A stretch of DNA of 64,000 nucleotides from contig VWPU01013515.1 of assembly GCA_013398955.1 (NCBI GenBank), positions 1 through 64,000 on the forward strand, in the 5' to 3' direction. The notes beneath the pieces were generated by a model. It searched no databases. It saw only the letters and a program-made list of their open reading frames with translations, and was not told the origin of the DNA. Of this stretch, positions 26,759-37,330 are shown piece by piece. Made by a program: the position numbers and the translations under genes. The DNA is from Callaeas wilsoni. Taxonomy: Eukaryota; Chordata; Aves; Passeriformes; Callaeidae. The number at the start of each line of letters is the position of its first letter. Positions within the stretch are counted from its first letter, which is position 1.

Positions 26759-28178
26759 AGGAGAGGGAAAGGAGGAGAATGTGATTTGTTTATCACAACT
26801 GAACTTGAAACTAATTTTAAATGTCTGTCTTCTGAGAGTAAGGAAATTCTTTTAGCTTCCAGCAGTAAATAACTGAGATGCTTTCAGCTCACAGCTGATC
26901 TAAGAGGATGGTGAGTTTTCAACTAAAAAAAAAATTGACTCTCCAGTAACACAAATCCATTCCAAGTGTCACTAAACAGCTGGAGGAAGAGGAGAGTCCT
27001 GACTGGCACGGTTCATATCACAAATAACCCTTGAACTTTGTTCTGTGTCTCTGAGTTCTGTCCAGAGTGTCTTGACAAATGGTTTTGAATAAATACAGTT
27101 TCAAACTAGGGAGCAAATGAGCAGGATTGCATCTGGCTGGCAGGTGCATGATCCAGACGCCCGGATTTTGCCCACGGAGATCTCAAATCAAGTCCCAAAT
27201 CCATTTTTCTCTTGCTATCAATCTTCAAAGACATGGTGAGTATTTCAGAGAAAGGGAAAAGGTTGTCCTGTGGGAACTCTGGGGGGTCAGTGAATGAGGG
27301 TGTGGTGGTAGGGATGATGTTGTTCTCCATGACAAGCTCTTCTTGGCAACTGAGTGGTGAAGGATTTAGTGCTGGCTGTGGTGAGCAGGATTTCTGAAAC
27401 TCAGCTTCTCCCCAGGCTCATCTCAGCAAAGGGTTTGGCTGTTAGGATACTGAGCTCTCTTAATGATCTGCCCTTCTCTGTGCCAGCAGGGCCTGTCCTC
27501 TCCTGTCCAGTTGGGACTTGTGGAAGTCTGTCACTTATGTAGGTGCTAAAAAGTAACTGAACTTATTTGGGAACTGGTGTTCCAGCTGAAGGAGCTGAGC
27601 ACTTGCCAGTCTGACCATAAGCTTCTGAAGTCCTTGAGGTTCAGTGCTTTAGTCCAGGATATTGCCTATTTAAGGCAATGGAGGAAAACCCCGTGCCGTT
27701 CTTGCAGAGTAGGTATGTGAACTTTAAGCATCAGGACCAAATGGTAGTTCTAGAATTAGATGGTGTCCCTAATTTCCCTCTTTGGTTTTAAGTGGATGCA
27801 GCATTCTTCACTTACAGCCTCAACTGTTGTGTTGCATTGTTGTATGGGGTTGAACATCTGCCCCTTCCAGCCACAAAAGTGGCTGTGTTCCAGTGGTGGG
27901 TGGTTTCTTTCTATTCAGGGATCCTCTGAGGCCTGGAAAAGCTTGAGTATTAGGCATGACACACTGTCAACTGTTGCAGATCCCCTTGGCTCCCTCCTCC
28001 CAACATCTGCAAGGCCGGAGTTGTCCATTTTGGCTTGTCCATGTACAGTGCCTAAGAGCAGAAAGACCCGTCCCTACCAGCTGCTGCTGCTGAGCAGGGA
28101 GTGGGGCCTCACCAGCAGCTTGCCCATCCCATGCAGAAAACATTTGTGGACACAGCCTGTAGCAGAGGAGAGGGCAGA

Positions 28179-28370
28179 GCCACCACCAGCTCCCTCAGGA
28201 GGGCTGTGTTGCCACCACCAGCTCCCTCAGGAGGGCTGTGTTGCCACCACCAGCTCCCTCAGGAGGGCTGTGTTGCCACCACCAGCTCCCTCAGGAGGGC
28301 TGTGTTGCCATCACCAGCTCCCTCAGGAGGGCTGTGTTGCCATCACCAGCTCCCTCAGGAGGGCTGTGTT
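28179..28370 (+). repeat. 32-bp minisatellite, exactly six copies
   Basis: The unit starts GCCACCACCAGCTCCCTCAG and ends GGGCTGTGTT. Copies begin at 28179, 28211, 28243, 28275, 28307 and 28339. The first four are identical, and the last two share a C-to-T change giving GCCATCACC. There are no spacers, so it is not a CRISPR. Because 32 is not a multiple of 3, all three frames of the unit are read in turn, which creates the long open frames here. Confidence 0.95.
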
Positions 28371-31300
28371 GCTGGGACCACAGTGCTGGGACCTTCCTCC
28401 ACGTGCGGCAGCCTGGCTCGGGATGCTCATCCTCCATCCAGCAGCTCTGCTGTAGCCGTGCTGTGCTGTGGGGTGCACACCTGGCAGGAGCACCTTGCCC
28501 CACATTAAAGGTTTGGATGCTAAAGCAGAGCCGTGGTGAGGGACAAGGTGCCTGTCTCACACAGGTCTCTCAGCCCAGTGTTTTTTTTCCCCTGCAGCAT
28601 TGTTTCCGTGATTGACTGGCGCTGGCTTGGCAAAAGCCTTTTGAATATTCATTTGGCTGATGGGAGATGAGAGTGCGGTAGCTCCTTGAAATCAGCTTGG
28701 GGAGGGGAAGCAAATAAGACTGCCTTTTTCTCACTCCTAGTGCTACTTGAACTCTCTCAAATGCATGCTTCACATGGATAAATGATTGCGGAGGCCTCAG
28801 CCTACCTAACAAGCCTGCCGTTGTACAGCAAAAATTATAATGCCTGCACACTTGCCATCCTCATTTAAAAGCCCACTCCTCATTAATATCACTTTATACA
28901 TATTATTGCAGCTCGAAATGCCATTCCTCTTCTCCCCACCCATTTCCTTGTCTGGCTGTGACATACAGGAACTACACCCAGTGCTTGACTCGCCTCTCCT
29001 GACCTTTTGTAACTTGGCTCCAAACTCCTTTTTTTGGGTCTTTTGCAAAACACTGTCAGAAGGGAAAAATCCTTTGTTAAAACACAGCCAACTCCTGCCT
29101 CAACGTGGAACAGTTTGTTCTGCTGAAAGAATGAGCCAGTTCAGTGAGCAGAAAAACATTGCCATAAACCAGCGGGCTCAATAAGCTGCAAAAGCCATCG
29201 GCTGTGCGCAAGGTCTGAAAGGAAGACTCTGAAGCAGAATCCATGGGGATGGAAAAAAATAATCCATGATCCCAACCTATCAAACCCTGTTTCTTTGCTT
29301 TCAGACAAAGTATTTTGCAGTTGTCTTTTTGGTTATAGCAACTGTAAGTGGGGGAATGGGAGCTGAGGCTGAGCCAGGATGTAACGCGGCTCTCGAAGCT
29401 GCATATTGCAAAAGGGCATGGGGGATGAAGTAATCCAGAAATGCTCAGCTGGGAAGGGGCTGCAGCACTCATAGTCATCAGGCTGTGCTGCAGATGATCA
29501 GCTCGAGCGCCTCTGGTACTGTTTAGTAGCTTGGTTTAGTCCTTCCCACCCACATCTTGTTTTAAAGCTCTGGGCACTCTTTACTTCCCTGGAATTGCTG
29601 CGGGTCTGTCCCTTACGTGGCTGCTCGATAACTGGTGATCAGCCTGGCTTCAGCAAGCGGTTCTTCGTTCCACAGGGGACTTGGATGCTCGGTGAGAAAC
29701 CTGTGTGACAGGCTTTTGGGTTTGTGTCTGCAGTGGGATCGTTTTGGTGCTGGTATAAAAGCTGACACTGGTTTTCTTTTAACAGTAAATGTTGTGCTGG
29801 CATGAGAGCTGTGGTTCCTGATTTTGGGGTGATGGCCCCTCCATTAAGGTCACCTGTATGGAGGTGGATGTGCAAACCTGGCAGTGGGGTTGTGAGCAGG
29901 GGTACATCAGAAAGGTGGGCTCCAAGCCTTCCCCAGGATGATTCCTTGGGAAGGGGCAGACTGTAGCAGCACTGAGAGCACGGTGCGGCTGTAGCACTGT
30001 GGGTGCTCGGTTGCCATTGGGTGCTCACACCTGTGAGCTCCTCACCAGCTCAGCCAAGCATTCCCCGCTGATTTAAAAGTCTCAAATATCCTTGTCAGAA
30101 ATTTGTTGTGGACTAAGATCTACCTCTGGTGCTTATTCGTTACTCTGAGCTCCCCAGCAGATTTTTGTCTTGGAGCCAGTTCTGCAATTTCAGCTAATAA
30201 AAACACAAAGAAGTGTATTTTAGGTGTAGCCTATTCATCATCACATACATTCTGAAAGGCTGCATCTGCCAAAGCTGGGCTTGTCCTACGTAAATGGTGG
30301 TGCTTGACAATGAGCTCTGAGGGTGGGATCACAAGGCGTGTGGCACATCTGAAGGTGGCGTGGCAGGATCTTACTGACGTGCGAGGGGCTGTTTGAGGTG
30401 CCTGTGTTTCAGATGAAATCACAAACAAAGCCCTGACAATGCAAGCAAAGACAAAGCATCGTAGAGAAAGCACAAGGGACTGAAATGGGAACTCCATTGT
30501 GTTTACAAGCATGGCCATACTGTCCTGTTCAGGCACAAACCAACCTGCTGGCAGTCACCAGCTGGGTGTGAGGTGATGCGACACCCAGATACTGATGAGC
30601 TGAGGGACTTCTTGGAGCTCCGTTAATGCTATCTGGTGTCCTCTGCTGGAAGCGCTAACCTCGGAGCTGGCTCTGTTGAGATGGGATTATCTGTCTGCTG
30701 GGCCTTTTGCTTTGGAGGAATGCTGGGAATGTTTTGCAGCACGGACAAAATCTGAGGATTGAAGCTATGGAGGTGGGTCCCTCGGATGCTGGAACTGTGA
30801 ACCCTGCTAAGGTAGTGCAATGTGGAGCAAATCTGTAATGAAGCCTCTGTGCCAAAAGAGATGATTACTTTTTTGGAAGATGTTAATGGTATGATTACAT
30901 AACATTTATTTTGTGCTCAATCAAATGGATGAGGGCAGAGGAAAAGGAGTGAATTAATGTTAGTGATGTTCGAACAGAAGCACGCAAAGCTCCGAGGGAT
31001 GATCAGTGGTTTTGTTTTGATGTGTGTCGTGGTGGTTGTTTTTTATTCCTCACATTCTCCTGAAATATAGCACACAGGCTTGTCTCTAAGGGGGGCACAT
31101 TGCCAATAGTCTAAAGGTTATATTATCCCAGTGACCTATTTTTATACTCTTATCGCGTTCTGTTTCAGCCGGCTCTTTCTAACCTTCCATCTTGCTCAGT
31201 TTTGTGCTTGTCTGGGGAAAAAAAAAACCCAACAGAGATAATTGCCATTAGTCCCCGAGTGCTGAGGCAGCCTCTGCCCAGATACCAACACACAGGCGAG

Positions 31301-34300
31301 GTGCTGCTGTTACAGCACAAGAGCAGTCCAAAAACACATCTCAGAAATGGGTGCCTACTTGAGGCAGGAAGATGAGGAGCACTGTGGGGCAGAGAAGAGA
31401 GGGCTTCTCTTAAAGGGAGATTTTAAATGGAGAAGTCCAGCAGTTTGGAGAAGGGTGAAGTTTTAATGAATAGCTCTGTTTAACTGGTCTAAATGGAAAA
31501 GACGCTTTTCTGCTCTAGGCCTGCCAAGGAATGGAGAATGAATACGATTGTTCGGTCGACCGGCTCCCACTGCATTTAGACTGTACCCGCGGTTTCAAAG
31601 CCAGGCTTAAGCTACAAAGCACCCTGACCAGTTGGCATAAAGAGAAATTGTTCCTTAGTACAAATGTTGACTGTGATGCTGCTTGAAGCTCAAAACTGCT
31701 GAAGTTTGTGCGTGTGTTTGTACATTCGTGCAGCGCGAAATAATAAGATATGAAGAGCCTTTCTCGCCTGCGTGGCCTCTCTGGGGCTGTGGTTATTGTA
31801 TTGCTGGTGGCTCTGCTTGTTCATGTTGAGATCACCTGAGGTTTGAGTGCCTGCAGTTACTGTGGTACCAGTCTGCTCTGCAGGGGAAAATCTCATTAAC
31901 TGCTCATTGATGAGAGCTTGCAGTCTTTAATGGGGTTAAACCCCAAGAGAATTAAGTGTGTCACGACCTTGGTCTGGGTTATGAACCAGGCTTTGGGTGG
32001 CAGATGCTACCTCCAGGTGCCAGCTCTGGGCAAGGGCATGGCATGCGTGCCGGGAGCCGGGGTGATGCTCTGCTGCTGGCATTTTTAGGCTGCTGGAGAT
32101 GTTCCCATCCTGTGACTTCCTCCCAGCTGCAGCCTTTGCAGAGTTACTGGACTCCAGTTAGCTGGGATTCACAACCACAGAGCGGGAACAGAGGAGCTCA
32201 GCCCTGCCAAATCTTGCCCTTTCTTCTCCTTCACAGAGCCGTGCTGGCACAGCTGGCAGAAGGGTCCCATCCACACCTTGGAAGTTTCACTGGAGATGTG
32301 ATCTGTCCCCTCTGGCTGTGTCTGTCCGTATTGAATGACAGGGATGTGGCCTGGAGAGCTCTTTGCTGAGATGTCCATCCACAGTGTCCCTGGGATGGAT
32401 TAGCAATAGCCCCCACTGGGCATGTTTTGGCAATAAATCGTTCAAACTGGTGAAACTCCTACATGACTTCTCATGAACCGACTGCAAAAGCAGAAGGAAT
32501 GTTAATGCCCAGCCTAAGAGGAAAAATTGTAGAACTGCCATGGCTGGCAACAGGGTGGCCATAGGCCTGTACCCCAAATACACGGACCTGTTTCTCCTCC
32601 CTTCCCCAGCACCACGGTAAATGCACCCAGTCCCAGGCTACTGAGCTGGCTCCCAGTGCTGCCCAGGGCAAAGTGGGGGCCTGTCATGCTGGGGGGACCT
32701 GCTGTCAAGCACAATAGGATGTTTGGGATGGTGGGAAGGGGACTCAGCCCTCAGGTTTGGGTCGATGGTGCTGGCCACAGGGATCATTTATTTAATGGCC
32801 TGGCTAATTACAGTGTGATTGGGAAGTCGTCTGGAACTCCCAACTACAGCACTGCATCTTCTGACCCTGGCTGGAGGTAGAGCCCGAAGGGGAGAGACAA
32901 AAACTCAAAAACATCAACTTTTTTTCCTCCTTTGATTTTTTTCCTCTTTTCCCCCTCATATGATGCTATCAGGGGCCTGTGGAGTTTCAACTTAAAAACA
33001 AACTGCTTTTATTTAAAGTGCCAATATTGTGCTTGGCTCCATATGAGACAGAAACATTAACTTTGTCTCTGACCTGGGGAGCGTGTCTGCCTGCCTAGCA
33101 GGCACTGAAAGTGTTGAGAAAACTGTTGTTTGACTTCTATTTGGTGCTGATTTTTAAAAACCTAATTTTTTATTAATTTAATTTTATATTTAATGGAGCA
33201 TTCTCTCTTCAGCAGAGCACCAGAGCCCACAGAGCACGTAGCCATCCTTTGTGTCCCGATGGAGCCCCATCCCTGGTGTCAGCGTTGGCACCCAGGAGCT
33301 GGCAGGGCTGGGGGCAGGGGAGGGCAGCTGTCCCTGTATTCCCGTGCCTGGGCAGTGGGACTGGAGCTGCTGTGTCCTGGCTGGTGCTGCTGCCCGGTGG
33401 GTTTTCTGGTTGTTGTTTCTAGGCGAGGTTTGCAAAAGGTCACAAAAAATTAATCTTCTAACTGGGGACCTTGGCACTGCACGCAGTGAATGTTTTGCAT
33501 TAACAACCTAACTCGTTAATTCACTGAAACATTTAAAACCAAACCAGTTATATCCAGCCAAGCTGGAAAAAGCTGAAAGTTCATACTCAGCAGTGCAGAT
33601 TTCGAAACCTCCCTTTGTTAATCTCTGCAGAAGTAAATTTTCTGCTATTGCAGAGCTCACTGTGACCAGTCTGGGCATTGTTTCCCTCAGCAGAGGCAAA
33701 GCTGCTCTGCAGAGGGTTGGTCGTGTACCTGGAACTGCCACCTTTCCCTCCAGCATTACTTTCTGTGAGCATCACTGGGCCAGAATTGATTTGACTTTGC
33801 TTTAAGTCAGTTTTCCCTCAAATTTCAGCAGCAGAGATGGATGGTTTAGGTGCACTGGACATTTGACCTGCTTACTCTGCTACCTCGCTGTGAAATTAGC
33901 AGGTATAAATTAAATAGGAACCATGAATTTAAGTGCAATAACTTTGTCTTCTTGGCTGCCAGGTAGCTCTTCCATTCAGCTAATGTCTCTCTGTTCCAGT
34001 TAATCATAAAATAATACATAGGAAATAGAGTTCTTCACTCATGGCTGTGCAGATGGGTCTGAGGCATCTGCAGTGGTGGTATGTACACTGAGATCAGTTG
34101 TAAGGATGTTTTGCAATTGATTAATTTTTCTGCCATTAATTTGCCCTATCCATTAGAACAGCCTCGCTTACTTTAATGAGGGAGAAATCAGTGAATTATC
34201 CATTCTGTTATATATTAGTGGTGTATTAAAGTATTAAGTGCATTCCAGAAGGTGAGCAGTGAATACAACACGCTCCCAACATGTGGTTATGCAACTGTTC

Positions 34301-37173
34301 CATGGAAATGAAATGGACAAACAGTACACTTGATTAATTTTTTTTTTCCCCCAGTAAATTGCCACTGTGATTCACTTCCAGCTAAAATTTGCAATCTGTG
34401 TTCTCAGGTGGCATTAATATTGGAGCCCTGCAGGAGAGCTGTGGTGGCTGGGGCTGCTTTGATTGCATTTTTAAGGAAAGTTGTTGGAGAGAGCACAGAG
34501 TTTGATGCAAATGTGCTGGTAAATGAAATGCAGAGCTTTTAGGTTCTCTGTAGGTGGGTCAGGCCATTCACATTTACCCAAAATAATAGCGATGGAGTGC
34601 TTGGGAGAGGCACTTTGTTAACGTGGCACAATGGGGGTCTTTGTATGTTGCCGTTGCTTTGTATCAAATTTACTCTGCTGACAGATAAAAATCATCTTTT
34701 TGATATCTGGAGACTCCATAAACACTGGGTCAGATCTGTCAGGGGCTGGAGCTGTCTCAGTAATGGAGACTCTGGAACTGAATCTCTGGAGTTTGCTGGA
34801 AAGAAAAAAGCTTGCAGAGGGCCCAGCAGCTTCTCCTTGTGTTAAAGCTGCAGGATAAAATGAAATTTGCTTCCCTGACATGAAACTCCTCTCAGCCTTT
34901 AAAGCTGTATTTTTTAGCCTTCAGACTGATCTTACTGTTTTTTCCCTAATTGACTCGACTTGGAAAGGTCATCACAGCCTGCTAGACTGTGCAATATTTA
35001 ACTTAGCATCAAAAATGAGGATCCCGGGATTGGTGTCAAATGGATGCTGCTCCCCTCTGAATAGCACAGCACATTCATAGTCATCCAAATATTCCACTTG
35101 CTAATGCTAATGAATAACTTTCTGGCCCTCTGCAGAGGGCAGGACTAACCACGAGAAGGTGGAATGAGAGTGGCATAAAGCAGGTATTGAGATGTGCAAT
35201 CCACACACTCTAAATCCAGCTCACAGCTCTAATACCTGTTTTATTTATAGATTTTTTTTTTAAAGTTATAATTTCTAGCTCTTCATGATGCTTTAGCATA
35301 GCAAGCAGTCTTTTCTGATGCCAAGTTCAGTGATGACTAACACTATTTACAGGACTGTTTTGTAATCTCAGATCAGCCCACATTAACGGGAAGTTACGTT
35401 TTCCCGTCAGTCTTTCAAACGGTGCCTGAGAGTTGCTGAGGCCAGAGCCAGCCATCCAGGCTCTCCCGTTTGGAAAAAATGATGTCAGCTTTCAGAACAA
35501 GCTTTTTAAAAAAAAAAAATCTAATAAAGTTAGAGAGGTCATTTGAAATTGAACTTCCTCCATTTGAATTTTTTTTTCTTTTTTTTGCATGAGGATCTTT
35601 CATTCCTCTGTTCTAAAAACTACCAACAAAACTAAGCACAGGAGGTATTGCATAAGCACCACCAAGCCATTTGCCTGATCTGCATTTCTCAGTGCATGAG
35701 ATCAGCTCCAAATATCTGATCTGAGAAAGCTGCTGGTGCACAACTGCTGTAACTGATAGGAGTTACCTCTGTGAGTCATCTCAGAGGATGGTAAGTCTTT
35801 TTTTTTTGTTTTGTTTTTAAGTTCAAGTTTTTATGAGTGTTTTTATAAAGCTCAGTTGCTGTTACTGTAAATCCCAGGGAAATCTGGCACAGAGTCTTTG
35901 TAATATGAATCAGTGTGTCCATATGCTTCCAAGTGACCTTGCAGTCTGGAAAAATACCATTTTATCCCTTTGTTGAAGAGAAAAAAAAAGCAGAGTTGCT
36001 GTAGAAAAGGTTGACAGAGGAGTGTCACCAGGCAGATGACTCCTGGTGCCAGCTACAGCAGCTTTACTGCCCTGGGGTCATGATCTCAGGCACAGAGCAT
36101 TTGCTGTGCACATGGGAAAGCTACATCAGGCCAGGAATAAGGCTGTGGCTAATGCCTCAGCCAGCTCTGGCCTTCCACAGGCTGCAGCACTTCGAGGTCT
36201 GCTTTAGCTTCAGAGGAGGGAAAAAAATAATAAAAGGAAAAGTTATTGTTGGTTGGTTGGGTTTTGCTTATTGTTGTTTGGTTTTGGTTTTAAATATAAC
36301 AGCTCTCTGGTTACCCCAAGCCCAGCAAGATGGGCTTGCACTGACGAGAAATGACGCTTTGCTAGGGAATACTCCAGAGCATTGGGTGGTGTGACTGCCA
36401 AAAGCTGCAGGGGTGGTGGGAGGGGAAGGCTGCGAGCCAGAAAGATTGTGATGCTGCTCTTGAGCTTTGGGGCCTTTACCTTCTCTTGCGGCTCCAGATG
36501 AGGACTCACAGATGCTGTTGAAACAGTAATGAAGTGTACAGAGGATGGGAAGGGCATCTCCCAAATGCTTTGCAGGCTTGCTGAGCAAGGAGGGCTAAAA
36601 TAATGCAGCCTCCTCGCTCCCGGCAGCAGCTCAGGGTGTCTGCAGAGACTCTTGGCACGGGCACAGAACTCTGAGCTGGCAAGAAACTTCCTGACGGGAT
36701 GGATGGAAAATGCTGATTTTGAAGAAATCAAAATGTTCTGTGTGGAATATGTGGATTTTTCACAGTTTTTTTTGTGATGGAAAGCAGGCGGCTTTCCCAG
36801 GTGACCCTGCCTGGTGTCACCTCCTGTGTGAGGCTGAGCTGGGACCTGGGGCACAAAGGGAGCCCAGGCACTGCTCTCCCTGCTGAAACACCAAGGACGG
36901 GTCTTGACAGGGCAGAATAAGGGGAAAATGCAGTGGTTTTCCTCCTTAAATGAGAATTTGATGTGGGCTGTAAAAGTGGCATGTTTGCGTGTTTGTTTTG
37001 AAACAGATAGTTCACAGGTTTAGGTGTGAAAATACAGTAAATCCAAGGTCAAGTTCGATTTTTCCAGTGAAAGAGGAAAAATTATTTATCAAGTGAAGCA
37101 GTTAAATACCAGAGCAGTTGTGCTTTGTCTAACACCAAGGGAACTAACCCCTCCTCCCTCTCCTTATCCTCAG
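28371..37173. other. Non-coding stretch upstream of the ZHX3 coding exon, probably intron
   Basis: No coding exon is supported. Several AT-balanced, repeat-free sections with TAAT and ATTA motifs (about 28600-28920, 31510-31660, 34130-34320, 35070-35130) resemble vertebrate conserved non-coding elements. T- or A-runs lie near 31220, 34340, 35260, 35510, 35570 and 35800. It ends in the polypyrimidine tract CTCCTCCCTCTCCTTATCC-TCAG before the ZHX3 coding exon. Confidence 0.5.
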
Positions 37174-37330
37174 GTTCAGTGGCAAATATGAACATTTGTC
37201 AACATTTGACAACTCCTTGGGATATCATGAGTTTGCTGGAATCTGGACCACAGAGCACTTGCAATAGCGCTTTCTAAATTTGAATTTAATGTAAATGAAA
37301 GAAAAATAGTCCTCTGGATCAATTGTAGCA
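37174..37330 (+). promoter_or_regulatory. ZHX3: ZHX3 5' leader within the main coding exon, with three upstream ORFs
   Basis: An acceptor with a long pyrimidine tract ends at 37173. The 157 nt before the ZHX3 ATG contain four upstream ATGs. An ORF of 29 codons runs 37188-37277, with an in-frame second ATG at 37227. An ATG directly followed by TAA lies at 37289-37294, and a 4-codon ORF runs 37295-37309. The ZHX3 ATG at 37331 has G at -3 and G at +4. Upstream ORFs generally reduce initiation at the main start; that role here is inference. Confidence 0.6.
37188..37277 (+). CDS. Upstream ORF, 29 codons, in the ZHX3 leader
   Basis: The frame starts at an ATG with A at -3 and ends at TAA, 53 nt before the ZHX3 ATG and not overlapping it. 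The product would be a 29-residue peptide (MNICQHLTTPW..) with no recognised motif. Any effect would more likely come from translation of the ORF than from the peptide. It is only relevant if transcription crosses this exon as annotated. No evidence beyond position and reading frame was available. Confidence 0.35.
   Translation: MNICQHLTTPWDIMSLLESGPQSTCNSAF

Larger units (their letters stand above)
22026..28178. other. Non-coding stretch, probably ZHX3 5' intron
   Basis: No coding exon is supported. It contains a two-copy 21-bp repeat (24483 and 24504) and the A-rich tract at 26650-26758. Otherwise it is unremarkable. Confidence 0.45.

Noticed and set aside
26574..26855. 93-codon Lys/Gln/Asn-rich open frame
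   Set aside because: It is the A-rich CAAA tract read as protein.
28179..28370. Possible CRISPR array
   Set aside because: Direct repeats are head to tail with no spacers, in a vertebrate genome.
27760..28615. Long open frames in all three + frames
   Set aside because: They are kept open by the 32-bp minisatellite, whose unit has no stop in any + frame; the peptide repeats are an artefact.
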